Part shown: piece after piece, positions 1-6,080 of the stretch
Position numbering within the stretch: the stretch's first letter is position 1
How the letters are laid out: every line of letters starts with the position of its first letter
From: Patulibacter sp.
GTDB lineage: Bacteria > Actinomycetota > Thermoleophilia > Solirubrobacterales > Solirubrobacteraceae
Direction of reading: 5' to 3'
NCBI GenBank assembly: GCA_031119595.1
Contig: JAVHXX010000183.1
Coordinates: 1 to 8,349 of the forward strand
Length of the DNA stretch: 8,349 nucleotides
Position numbers and translations under genes: made by a program
The notes under the pieces: generated by a model
Database searches by the model: none
What the model was told of the DNA's origin: nothing
What the model saw: only the letters and a program-made list of their open reading frames with translations

Positions 1-2614
1 GGGGCGGCGTCGGCGTCGGCGTCGGGGTCGGGGTCGGCGTCGGCGTCGGCGTCGGCGTGGGCGTCTCGCCGACCTTCGCGATCGGCGTGGTCTGGTCGTC
101 CTCGACGTTGCCCGCGACATCCCGCGAACGGAACGTGAGCGACTCGCCGTTGTCCAGCTCGATCGGATCACCGTCGTACGTCTGCGTGTCGCCGGGGTCG
201 CCGTCCGCGTCGACGATCTCGTACGTGGTCGAGTCGACACCGGAGCCGTCGTCCTCGGCGTCGAGCGTCACGTCGACCGGATCCGGCTGGTAGTCGCCCG
301 GGACATCGCTGGCGGTCGTGACCGGCGGGGTGAAGTCGACGTGCGCCGTCCCCGTCTGCTGATCGTGCTCGACGTTGCCGGCGTTGTCGGTCGTGCGGTA
401 GATCACGCTCTCGCCGTCCGCGAGGCTGATCGGATCGCCCGTGTAGACCTCGACCGGGCCGGTGCCGTCCGGGCCGTCGATCTCGTAGGTCGTCTCGGCG
501 ACACCCGAGCCGCCCTCGTCGGACGGCGTCAGGAACACGTCGACGTCGGAGGTCTGCCACCCCGAGGGAACCTCGGTGGCATCGGTCGAGGGCGTGACCT
601 CGTCGACCTTCGCCGCACGGCTGATCTTGTACGACTCCTTGTTCCCGGCGACATCGGTCGACCGGTACGCGATCCGCTCGCCGTCCTGCAGGACCGGCAG
701 GTCATCCGCGTCGTACGGCTGCGGATCGTCGTACGGCGCACCGTTGGCGTGGAGCACCTGGAAGACCGTGGAGGCGACGCCGGAGGTGCCGGCGTCGACG
801 GCATCGAGCGTCACGTGGACAGGATGGTTCACGTAGGTCGTGGGGACGTCGTCGGTCGTGGTCGGCTTCTCGCCGTCGACCTTGGCCGACAAGCTCTCGG
901 CCGAGGCCGTGTTCCCGGCCTCGTCCTCGACCGATACCACGACGCGCTCGCCGTCGCCCAGCGACACGTGGGCGCCGTCCTCGAACGGCACCTCCTCCGC
1001 GACGACGTCAAGGCCCTTGACGACCGAGTAGGTGGCGCTCGCCACGCCGGACAGTGCGTCGGAGGCGTGGAGCGTCACGGTCCGGTTGGTCTTCGAGTAG
1101 GTGGTCGGCAGCGGATCCGGATCGATGCTCGCGAGCGGGTCGACGGTGTCGACCTGCGCCGCCGGGCTCGTGTGGTCCGGGGCCTCGAGGTTGCCGGCCT
1201 CATCGATCGAGCGGTACGTGATCGTGTCGCCGTCGTCCAGGACCGGCTTGTTGTCCGGGTCGTACGTCGCGGTCGGTCCGTCGTTGATCTCGTAGGTGGT
1301 CTCGTCGACGCCGGAGAGGTCGTCGGTCGCGCCGAGCGTCACCGTGACGGGCTCGTTGACCCAGCCCGTCGGGACGTCGTCCGTCGTCGTCGGGGCTTCC
1401 TCGTCGACCTTCGCGGCCGCGCTCGTGTGGTCCTCCTCGACGTTGCCGACGTTGTCCTTCGACCGATAGACGATCTTCTCGCCGTTCTGCAGGACCGGCT
1501 TGTCGGCCGGGTCGTACGTCTGCGTCTCGCCGGCGATGCCGTCGGCGTCGACGATCTCGTACGTGGTCGTATCGACGCCGGAGCCGAGATCGCTCGCCGA
1601 CAGCGTCACCGTGAGCGGGTGGTTGACGTAGGACCACGGCACGTTGTCGGTGGTCGTCGGCGCGGTCGTGTCGACGAGCAACTCGCCGGTGGTGTGGTCG
1701 GAGCTGGTGTTGCCGACGGCGTCGTCCGCGCGGTAGCGGAGCTTCTCGCCGGCCTGGAGCGTCACCGGATCTTCGTAGGTCTCCGTCGGGCCGGCGTCGC
1801 CGTCGCTGTCGATGACCTCGTAGGAGATCTCGTCGACGCCCGACTGGTCGTCGGTCGCGGTGAGCGTGACGTCGGTCGGCTCGGTCACGTAGCCGACCGG
1901 CGCGTCGTCGCTGACGCTCGGCGGCGTCGTGTCGACCATCGCCGGGTCGCTGGTGTGGCTGGTCTCGACGTTGCCGGCCTTGTCGCGGGCGCGGTACGTG
2001 ATCGACTCGCCGTTGCCGAGGGTCGGTTTGGACAGGCTCGAGTAGACGGTCGTCTCGCCGACGTTGCCGTCGACGTCCGTGATCTCGTACGTGATCTTCG
2101 AGATGCCGGAGCCGCCGCTGTTGTCGACCGCCGACAGCGTGACGATGACGCGCGAGGCGCTCCACTCGTCGAGTGGCGTCGAGGTCGTGGCGGAGGTCGA
2201 CGGTTTGACCGAGTCGACCTTGGCCGCAGCAGTGGTGTGCGGGCTTTCCGCGTTGCCCTCGTTGTCGACGGCGTAGTACTGGAGCTTCTCGCCGTTGCCG
2301 AGTTCCGGGAGGTCGTCCTCGTCGTAGACGGTCAGGGCGCCGGGGCGGCCCTCGGCGGAGATGATCCGGAAGAAGATGTTGGCGACGCCCGAGCCGCCAT
2401 CCTCGTCCTCGGCGGAGAGCGAGACGTTGATCGGGCTGCGCTGGAAGCTGCTCGGGATCGGATCCGCCTGGGAAACCGGCGGCGTGGTGTCGGCGAGCGG
2501 TGTGGCGGAGGCCGGCTGGGCGAAGATTCCGCAGGAGACCGCTCCGGAGGCGGCAAGTGCCAGGACGACCGCGCGCTTCGACGTCGCCAGGGGATGCAGG
2601 TGATTTCCGAGCAT
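1..2614 (-). CDS. Secreted Ig-like/OmpL47-type repeat surface protein, 3' end missing (runs off left edge)
   Basis: The minus-strand frame starting at ATG 2614 stays open for 871 codons to the window edge, with no stop. The start is followed by a signal peptide of about 36 residues: a short basic stretch (TSKR), a hydrophobic core (VVLALAASGAV) and a likely signal peptidase I site after QPASA. Nine repeats of about 85-95 residues follow. Each has the pattern 'PTTTDDVP..yvn.PV.VTL.A.D..SGV..t.YEI.D.dG...T.TY......L.nGE...YRs.D.aGNvE..hT..aakVD'. This resembles the Ig-like/OmpL47-type modules of actinobacterial surface proteins. A Thr-Pro linker then starts and leaves the window, so any C-terminal anchor or enzymatic domain is unseen. 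The modules are Asp/Glu-rich. An adhesin, stalk or spacer role is inference. The AVSC at the end of the hydrophobic core is a poor lipobox, so I favour secretion over lipidation. No clear ribosome binding site precedes the ATG. The frame also stays open upstream of it, so the start rests on the signal peptide. Confidence 0.9.
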   Translation of the reverse strand, partial: MLGNHLHPLATSKRAVVLALAASGAVSCGIFAQPASATPLADTTPPVSQADPIPSSFQRSPINVSLSAEDEDGGSGVANIFFRIISAEGRPGALTVYDEDDLPELGNGEKLQYYAVDNEGNAESPHTTAAAKVDSVKPSTSATTSTPLDEWSASRVIVTLSAVDNSGGSGISKITYEITDVDGNVGETTVYSSLSKPTLGNGESITYRARDKAGNVETSHTSDPAMVDTTPPSVSDDAPVGYVTEPTDVTLTATDDQSGVDEISYEVIDSDGDAGPTETYEDPVTLQAGEKLRYRADDAVGNTSSDHTTGELLVDTTAPTTTDNVPWSYVNHPLTVTLSASDLGSGVDTTTYEIVDADGIAGETQTYDPADKPVLQNGEKIVYRSKDNVGNVEEDHTSAAAKVDEEAPTTTDDVPTGWVNEPVTVTLGATDDLSGVDETTYEINDGPTATYDPDNKPVLDDGDTITYRSIDEAGNLEAPDHTSPAAQVDTVDPLASIDPDPLPTTYSKTNRTVTLHASDALSGVASATYSVVKGLDVVAEEVPFEDGAHVSLGDGERVVVSVEDEAGNTASAESLSAKVDGEKPTTTDDVPTTYVNHPVHVTLDAVDAGTSGVASTVFQVLHANGAPYDDPQPYDADDLPVLQDGERIAYRSTDVAGNKESYKISRAAKVDEVTPSTDATEVPSGWQTSDVDVFLTPSDEGGSGVAETTYEIDGPDGTGPVEVYTGDPISLADGESVIYRTTDNAGNVEHDQQTGTAHVDFTPPVTTASDVPGDYQPDPVDVTLDAEDDGSGVDSTTYEIVDADGDPGDTQTYDGDPIELDNGESLTFRSRDVAGNVEDDQTTPIAKVGETPTPTPTPTPTPTPTPTPTPP
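2..64 (-). repeat. (Thr-Pro)10 linker coded by a GC-rich hexanucleotide repeat
   Basis: Read on the minus strand, codons 64 to 2 give ten Thr-Pro pairs ending in an extra Pro. The DNA is a near-perfect ACGCCG hexamer array, with an ACC or CCC variant in places. Such Pro/Thr linkers commonly separate a repeat stalk from a C-terminal wall-binding or anchoring segment, or span the cell wall. The array is cut by the window edge, so its full length is unknown. Its low complexity makes it prone to slippage and to assembly error. Confidence 0.9.
65..2500 (-). repeat. Nine tandem Ig-like protein repeats
   Basis: Approximate repeat boundaries from N to C terminus, each placed at the 'xPTTTxxVP' start, are 2500-2210, 2208-1930, 1928-1666, 1664-1402, 1400-1148, 1146-875, 872-600, 597-333 and 332-65. 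The hallmarks in most units are VTLxAxD, SGV, TYEI, a GE(S/K) turn, Y-R-S/T-x-D, AGN and a closing KVD. Repeat 5 lacks the middle D-x-D-G loop (EINDGPTATY). Repeat 6 is the most divergent: it has TYSVVKGLDV in place of TYEIxDxDG, and VSVEDEAGN in place of YRSxDxAGN. Confidence 0.88.
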
Positions 2615-2652
2615 GGCCGGAAGGGTCGGTTGGCTCGCCGGAATCTGGAGGC

Positions 2653-2665
2653 ATTCATTCTGAAT
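2653..2665 (-). promoter_or_regulatory. AT-rich inverted repeat upstream of the Ig-like gene
   Basis: ATTCA-TTC-TGAAT is a perfect 5-bp inverted repeat with a 3-nt centre. It lies about 40 bp upstream of the ATG at 2614, in one of the few AT-rich patches of the neighbourhood. It could be an operator or part of a promoter; on the minus strand it contains CAGAAT, a passable -10. No matching -35 sits at normal spacing, so the promoter call is weak. Confidence 0.3.
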
Positions 2666-2773
2666 TGCAGTCCGGTGAAACGTCGCGGATCGCACCGATT
2701 TTCGAGCGATGCGATCGCGCCAAATGCGAGCGCGCGCGGGACGTCAGCCCAGTCGGCGTGCCGGCGGCGGTCG

Positions 2774-2789
2774 CGGAAGGGCCCTTCCG
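2774..2789. promoter_or_regulatory. 16-bp perfect palindrome in the lipoprotein/Ig-like gene spacer
   Basis: CGGAAGGGCCCTTCCG equals its own reverse complement over 16 bp. It lies between the stop of the lipoprotein gene (2869) and the start of the Ig-like gene (2614). With no loop and no T-run after it on the minus strand, it is a poor intrinsic terminator. A dimeric repressor site, or a hairpin of modest strength, is possible. Confidence 0.3.
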
Positions 2790-2868
2790 GTCCCGGCGCG
2801 AATCGCACCCTGCGGTGAGGGTGTTCGCGAGGGCGTGCGGCTCCGCCGCGGACGCCGCAGCAGGTGAG

Positions 2869-4047
2869 TTAGTACCCGAACTGAAGCCCGGACGAGGACA
2901 GGCTGCGGCGGCAGCTCGCGAAGCGGCGGCCGTCCGCGTCGGCGAGATTGGCGGAGCGGATCCTCTGATCTCCGTTCACGGTGACCAGCCACCGGTCAGG
3001 GGCGGTGAAACGGCGGCACTGGCCGTCAGGTTCGGTGGGATCATCGCGCGATCCGCCGACGACGCCGACGTGTTCCGTGAGCGCTGGGCCGGGCCGGTCC
3101 TCCCGGGTGGCGTCCGTCCGCGTGACATTGGGACTCAGGACGGTGGGCTCGCGGATCGCGACGCGGACCACGTCGGTGACACGGCGTCCGCGCGCATCGA
3201 CGCCGACGACGCGGATGGTGCCGCGCAGGGCACACGGGGTCGCCGCGGTGTCGTAGATCGTGATCCCGCCGAACGTGTTCCCCTGCCCGTGCTCGGCGCC
3301 GACCGACACCCCGCGCAGCTGGCCCGCGCGACAGCGCGGCGCGCCGCCCGTGGCGACGAAGACGGTCACGCCCGGGTTGGACGCGTTGGCCCGTGAGCCC
3401 GCCACGGGCGTCTGCCAGACGATCGTCCCGAACGGGGCGCCCGCAAGGTCGATTGCGCCACCGAACTCGACCGGGACCTGCGGCGTGGCGGCGGTCGCGA
3501 GGGCTCGGCCGATGAGATCGGGGAGCGGATGATCCGGTGGGCGGGTGTCGGGGTCGCCGCCGAGCCACGAGAACGCGGACACGCCGCTCCTCAGCGACAC
3601 GACCGTTGCGCCTTGGTTCAGCGCGGACGGACCGCAGCCGCCCAGAGCGTACGGCGTTACGCGACCGTCGGCACGTCGCAGCCGCATCACGACCGGGTCG
3701 AGCGGACACCCGGATCCCGTGCCCGGGGCGCGGAGCAGTGAGAACAAGGCCGGCAGGCGGCGGCGGTCCACCGCGAACGCACGTCGCAGCGTCGGGGGTC
3801 GATCGACGTGGTTCTCGTAGGCGCACAGCTGCGCCGCGACGACGCCGACGGGCTGGGCGAACACGCGGGCCGAGGACGGCGGGTCCTGCAAGGGTTTCCC
3901 GGCGGCCACGGGACACGGTGGAAAGCCAGGCCCCTCCGGCGCGGCGGCTCGAGCGTTCGCCTGCCGGTGCGTCCCGCACCCGGTCAGGAGTACGGCCGTC
4001 AGGATGACCGCGAGCAGCCCCAGGACCGGAGAACGTGAGAGCGGCAC
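2869..4047 (-). CDS. Lipoprotein with C-terminal DUF4232-like domain
   Basis: I start this gene at GTG 4047, giving 392 aa. That puts a textbook lipoprotein signal at the N terminus: MPLSR, a hydrophobic core, then a lipobox LLTGC with the lipidated Cys at residue 24. The frame is open up to an ATG at 4137, but that extension would translate the tRNA-His terminator and bury the signal peptide. Residues about 238-375 look like a DUF4232 domain: PRCRAGQL..VSVG, then a beta-rich stretch, PCALRGTIRVVGVDARG. DUF4232 is common in actinobacterial secreted and lipoproteins; its function is unknown. The N-terminal half is not recognised. Eight further Cys (about 45, 75, 114, 138, 239, 272, 344, 379) make an even number, consistent with four disulfides outside the membrane. 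The gene ends 254 bp before the Ig-like gene, same strand; co-transcription is possible but unproven. No clear ribosome binding site precedes the GTG. Confidence 0.85.
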   Translation of the reverse strand: MPLSRSPVLGLLAVILTAVLLTGCGTHRQANARAAAPEGPGFPPCPVAAGKPLQDPPSSARVFAQPVGVVAAQLCAYENHVDRPPTLRRAFAVDRRRLPALFSLLRAPGTGSGCPLDPVVMRLRRADGRVTPYALGGCGPSALNQGATVVSLRSGVSAFSWLGGDPDTRPPDHPLPDLIGRALATAATPQVPVEFGGAIDLAGAPFGTIVWQTPVAGSRANASNPGVTVFVATGGAPRCRAGQLRGVSVGAEHGQGNTFGGITIYDTAATPCALRGTIRVVGVDARGRRVTDVVRVAIREPTVLSPNVTRTDATREDRPGPALTEHVGVVGGSRDDPTEPDGQCRRFTAPDRWLVTVNGDQRIRSANLADADGRRFASCRRSLSSSGLQFGY

Positions 4048-4067
4048 GGTGGGTACTACACCAGCCC

Positions 4068-4081
4068 CCGCGGATCCGCGG
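4068..4081. promoter_or_regulatory. 14-bp perfect palindrome just upstream of the lipoprotein start
   Basis: CCGCGGATCCGCGG is self-complementary over 14 bp and lies 20-33 bp upstream of the chosen GTG at 4047. This position suits an operator or a 5' leader hairpin. No known regulator consensus is recognised. It lies outside the tRNA-His terminator at 4104-4130, so it is a separate element. Confidence 0.35.
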
Positions 4082-4103
4082 TGCGACCGGGCCCCGAAAC
4101 GCA

Positions 4104-4130
4104 GAAAGCCCCGCCGAGAGCAGGGCTTTC
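4104..4130 (-). terminator. Intrinsic terminator of tRNA-His
   Basis: On the minus strand GAAAGCCC pairs with GGGCTTTC (8 bp, 11-nt loop), starting about 12 nt after the 3' end of tRNA-His. The pyrimidine run is built into the 3' arm of the stem, as is common for tRNA terminators in high-GC actinobacteria. It separates tRNA-His from the lipoprotein gene downstream. Confidence 0.7.
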
Positions 4131-4141
4131 CGTTCACGAGG

Positions 4142-4215
4142 GGTGAGCGACGGGGCTCGAACCCGCGACCGCCTGGACCACAACCAGGAGCTCTACCAAC
4201 TGAGCTACGCCCACC
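4142..4215 (-). tRNA. tRNA-His(GTG)
   Basis: The minus strand folds as a full cloverleaf. The acceptor GTGGGCG pairs with CGCTCAC (one G-T wobble). The D arm is AGCTCAGTTGGTAGAGC. The anticodon stem CCTGG/CCAGG encloses the loop TTGTGGT with anticodon GTG, and the T arm is GCGGG-TTCGAGC-CCCGT. The extra G at 4215 opposite C73 (4142) is the G-1 identity element specific to histidine tRNA. CCA is not encoded; CCT follows. Confidence 0.96.
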
Positions 4216-4227
4216 GCGAACCAGCGG

Positions 4228-4233
4228 AGTGTA
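4228..4233 (-). promoter_or_regulatory. Putative -10 of tRNA-His
   Basis: On the minus strand TACACT fits TANNNT and ends 13 bp before the tRNA 5' end, which would put transcription start a few bases upstream of the mature tRNA. No convincing -35 is visible at 17-18 bp, so confidence is low. Confidence 0.35.
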
Positions 4234-4290
4234 GCGAGGACCGGCGATCTCTGGCGGGCGCGTCCACCCCGGGCCGCGGTGGGCCCGGCG

Positions 4291-5046
4291 CTACGGGACG
4301 ATCGCGAACACGCGCGCCGGAAAGCCCGATCCCTCGCGCGGCTTCGGCCACGTGGCGACCACGAGTGCGCCGGCCGGCGGGACCTGGTCGAGGTTCGCGA
4401 GGAGCTCGATCTGCCAGCGGTCGGCGGCGAGGATGCACGTCTCGGCGGGATAGGTCCCGGCCGAGACGAGGGCGCCCGGGTCCGTGTCGGTGGTGTCGTG
4501 GCCGATCGCGGTGATGCCACGCTCGTGTACGAGGAGCTCGAGCGCGTCGACGCCCCAGCCGGGATAGTGCGCGCCGCCCGCGGCGTCGCGGTTCTGCATG
4601 GCATCGGCGTCCGGCCACCGCTCCGCCCAGCCCGTGAGGAGGGCCACGAAGGCCCCGTCGGGGATGCGGCCGTGGACCGCCTCGTGCTCGGAGATCAGCG
4701 CGGTGTCCGCGGCGTAGTCGACATCGGCAGCCACCCGGTCGCGCGCGTCGAGGACCACGAGCGGCAGGATCATCTCGGTGACGGGCACCTCGTCCTGGAA
4801 CCGGCCTCCACGGATGAAGTGCGCCGGCGGATCCATATGCGTGCCCCATTGGCCGATGTGGCTGTAGCGGTGCGCGAGGAACCCGCTGCCGTCGGTACCG
4901 ACGCCCTCGTCGAAGTGGAAGAGGGTGGTGCGCTCCTCGTCTGGGAAGCCCACGTAGTGCGGGATGCCGGGCTCGAAGGCGTGCGTGAGGTCGACCCACG
5001 TGCACGCGCGCAGCTCGGCGAGGAGATCGGTCAGCGGTCGGCTCAC
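4291..5046 (-). CDS. Cyclase-family (kynurenine-formamidase-like) metal hydrolase
   Basis: This is a 251-aa protein of the cyclase family (Pfam PF04199; relatives include KynB arylformamidase and isatin hydrolase). The family's metal-binding signature is present as SHIGQWGTHMDPPAHF, with likely ligands H63, H70, D72 and H76. The usual N-terminal 'WVDLTHAFEPGIPHY' and C-terminal 'IELLANLDQVPPAGALVVATWP' followed by GSGFPARVFAIV also fit. Length is normal for the family. Start GTG 5046 overlaps the methyltransferase stop by a GTGA quartet, so translation is probably coupled. The frame stays open far upstream inside the methyltransferase gene, but that is a shadow. No other tryptophan-catabolism gene lies nearby, so kynurenine formamidase activity should not be assumed. 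A metal-dependent hydrolase or lactonase on a small amide or ester is the safe call. Confidence 0.88.
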   Translation of the reverse strand: MSRPLTDLLAELRACTWVDLTHAFEPGIPHYVGFPDEERTTLFHFDEGVGTDGSGFLAHRYSHIGQWGTHMDPPAHFIRGGRFQDEVPVTEMILPLVVLDARDRVAADVDYAADTALISEHEAVHGRIPDGAFVALLTGWAERWPDADAMQNRDAAGGAHYPGWGVDALELLVHERGITAIGHDTTDTDPGALVSAGTYPAETCILAADRWQIELLANLDQVPPAGALVVATWPKPREGSGFPARVFAIVP

Positions 5047-5828
5047 GGCTTCGTCGCCCCGACGTACTGCATCACGCCGTGGATCTCCTGATGAAGGTCG
5101 ACGAGGCCACGGTCCTCCAGCGCGCTCGTGATGTCGTGCGGGCCGAACCAGCGGAAGCCCGACCCGGTCGTGGCGGCGTCGGCGACGAACCCCAACCGCT
5201 GCCCGAGCCGGTGGCAGCTCGTGAGGATCGCGATGTTCGAGCCGGGCGCCAGCACGCGGACCAGTTCGTCGATGACCGCGAACGGGCGGTCGACGAGGTA
5301 GAGCGCCCCGAAGCACGAAACGCCGTCGAACGTGCCGTCGGCGAAGGGCAACGCCTCCGCGTCGGCGCGCACGTAGGCGACGTTCGACGACGGGGTGTCG
5401 AGCACGGCGCGGCGGAGCATCGCCGGTGCCGCGTCGACGCCGACGACGAGGCCTGTGCTGCCGATCGAATCGATGAGGCGGCGGGTCGTGTTGCCCGGGC
5501 CGCAGGCGACGTCGAGGACGGTGTCGCCCTGGCTCAGCGCGAGCATCGCCCGCATGAGCCGTGACTCCTGCTTCTCGCGGAGCCCGATCGTCGACGCGCC
5601 GGAGAGGATCGGGCGCCACGCCCGCTCGTAGATGAGCGGCAAGACTCGTGACTGCATCGCGAGCTGCACCGCCGAGCGCTTCACGTCGCCGTCGCCGAGC
5701 GCGTCGAGGTAGCCGTTCGTGACCGTCGGCTTCGCGCGCGGGCCGATCAGCCGCGCGGCGCGGCCGAGCGCTCCGGTCGGCTGCCTGCCCGCCGGATCAC
5801 CGGACGCTCCCCCACGCTCTGTCGCCAT
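5043..5828 (-). CDS. Class I SAM-dependent methyltransferase
   Basis: This is a 261-aa protein. Motif I VLDVACGPGNTT (residues 104-115) binds SAM. D132 in VVGVDAAP is the acidic end of strand beta-2 that contacts the ribose. RADAEALPFADGTFD (154-168) is the adenine-side motif typical of Methyltransf_11/25 domains. The N-terminal 100 residues (TNGYLDALG, then SRVLPLIYERAWRPIL) match a lead region I associate with actinobacterial small-molecule methyltransferases. The substrate is unknown. I chose ATG 5828. The longer open frame upstream runs through tRNA-Arg and tRNA-Pro, which excludes earlier starts. No ribosome binding site is evident. A TATCTT 8-13 bp before the ATG might be a -10 for its own near-leaderless transcript. 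Otherwise the gene could be read through from the tRNAs, 61 bp away. It shares a GTGA overlap with the cyclase-family gene downstream. Confidence 0.9.
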   Translation of the reverse strand: MATERGGASGDPAGRQPTGALGRAARLIGPRAKPTVTNGYLDALGDGDVKRSAVQLAMQSRVLPLIYERAWRPILSGASTIGLREKQESRLMRAMLALSQGDTVLDVACGPGNTTRRLIDSIGSTGLVVGVDAAPAMLRRAVLDTPSSNVAYVRADAEALPFADGTFDGVSCFGALYLVDRPFAVIDELVRVLAPGSNIAILTSCHRLGQRLGFVADAATTGSGFRWFGPHDITSALEDRGLVDLHQEIHGVMQYVGATKP

Positions 5829-5870
5829 CGGCGGAAGATACCGAGCGCCGGCGCGCTGCTCGGCAAGCTT

Positions 5871-5885
5871 TCCGTCGGCGACGGA
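5871..5885 (-). other. Hairpin in the trailer of tRNA-Arg
   Basis: TCCGTCG-G-CGACGGA is a perfect 7-bp inverted repeat around one base, four bases beyond the tRNA-Arg discriminator. No T-run follows on the minus strand, so it is a doubtful terminator. It may be a processing structure or a weak stop between the tRNAs and the methyltransferase gene. Confidence 0.4.
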
Positions 5886-5889
5886 CCCA

Positions 5890-5963
5890 TACCCCCGGAG
5901 GGATTCGAACCCCCGACCCGCGGAGTAGAAATCCGCCGCTCTATCCAACTGAGCTACGGGGGC
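5890..5963 (-). tRNA. tRNA-Arg(TCT)
   Basis: The cloverleaf on the minus strand has acceptor GCCCCCG/CGGGGGT (the first pair is G-T) and a D arm AGCTCAGTTGGATAGAGC. The anticodon stem GCGGA/TCCGC holds the loop TTTCTAC with anticodon TCT. The T arm is GGGGG-TTCGAAT-CCCTC and the discriminator is A. CCA is not encoded (TGG follows). It reads the AGA/AGG Arg codons, which are rare in a genome of this composition. It lies 23 bp after tRNA-Pro on the same strand, so the two are probably one transcript. Confidence 0.95.
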
Positions 5964-5986
5964 CCATGGGTACTCGGACCGCGTGA

Positions 5987-6060
5987 TCGGGGCGCCCGGA
6001 TTTGAACCGAGGACCTCCTGCTCCCAAAGCAGGCGCGCTACCAAGCTGCGCCACGCCCCG
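5987..6060 (-). tRNA. tRNA-Pro(TGG)
   Basis: The minus strand gives acceptor CGGGGCG/CGCCCCG with discriminator A, and a D arm GGCGCAGCTTGGTAGCGC. The anticodon stem CCTGC/GCAGG holds the loop TTTGGGA with anticodon TGG. The T arm is CTCGG-TTCAAAT-CCGGG. The C1-G72 first pair is typical of bacterial tRNA-Pro. CCA is not encoded. It is the upstream member of the Pro-Arg tRNA pair. Confidence 0.96.
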
Positions 6061-6074
6061 CGCGCGGTCACCAC

Positions 6075-6080
6075 AGGGTA
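6075..6080 (-). promoter_or_regulatory. Putative -10 for the tRNA-Pro/tRNA-Arg transcript
   Basis: On the minus strand TACCCT fits TANNNT and ends 14 bp before the first base of tRNA-Pro. This is a suitable distance for transcription to start within about 8 bp of the tRNA. A recognisable -35 is not seen in the very GC-rich sequence upstream. Confidence 0.3.

Noticed and set aside
1200..2654. Minus-strand open frame of 484 codons over the same region
   Set aside because: It is one base out of phase with the Ig-like frame, reads as Arg/His-rich low complexity and has no stop-to-stop advantage. The true frame has no stop in the window.
341..2818. Long plus-strand open frame of 825 codons opposite the Ig-like gene
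   Set aside because: It is an antisense shadow of high-GC, strongly biased codons. Its translation is Arg/Val/Asp/Gly-rich low complexity without any domain, while the minus-strand frame gives regular Ig-like repeats and a signal peptide.
4048..4137. Upstream ATG start for the lipoprotein at 4137
   Set aside because: It would put 30 residues, including the translated tRNA terminator, before the signal peptide and leave the lipobox 54 residues in. GTG 4047 gives a normal lipoprotein signal.
4142..4215. tRNA-His as an integration (att) site
   Set aside because: No integrase gene and no second copy of the tRNA 3' end is seen in the window.
4291..5619. Fusion of the cyclase with a long N-terminal extension of about 190 residues
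   Set aside because: The extension overlaps the methyltransferase in another frame and is Arg-rich with no domain. The GTG at 5046 with a GTGA overlap gives a normal-length family member.
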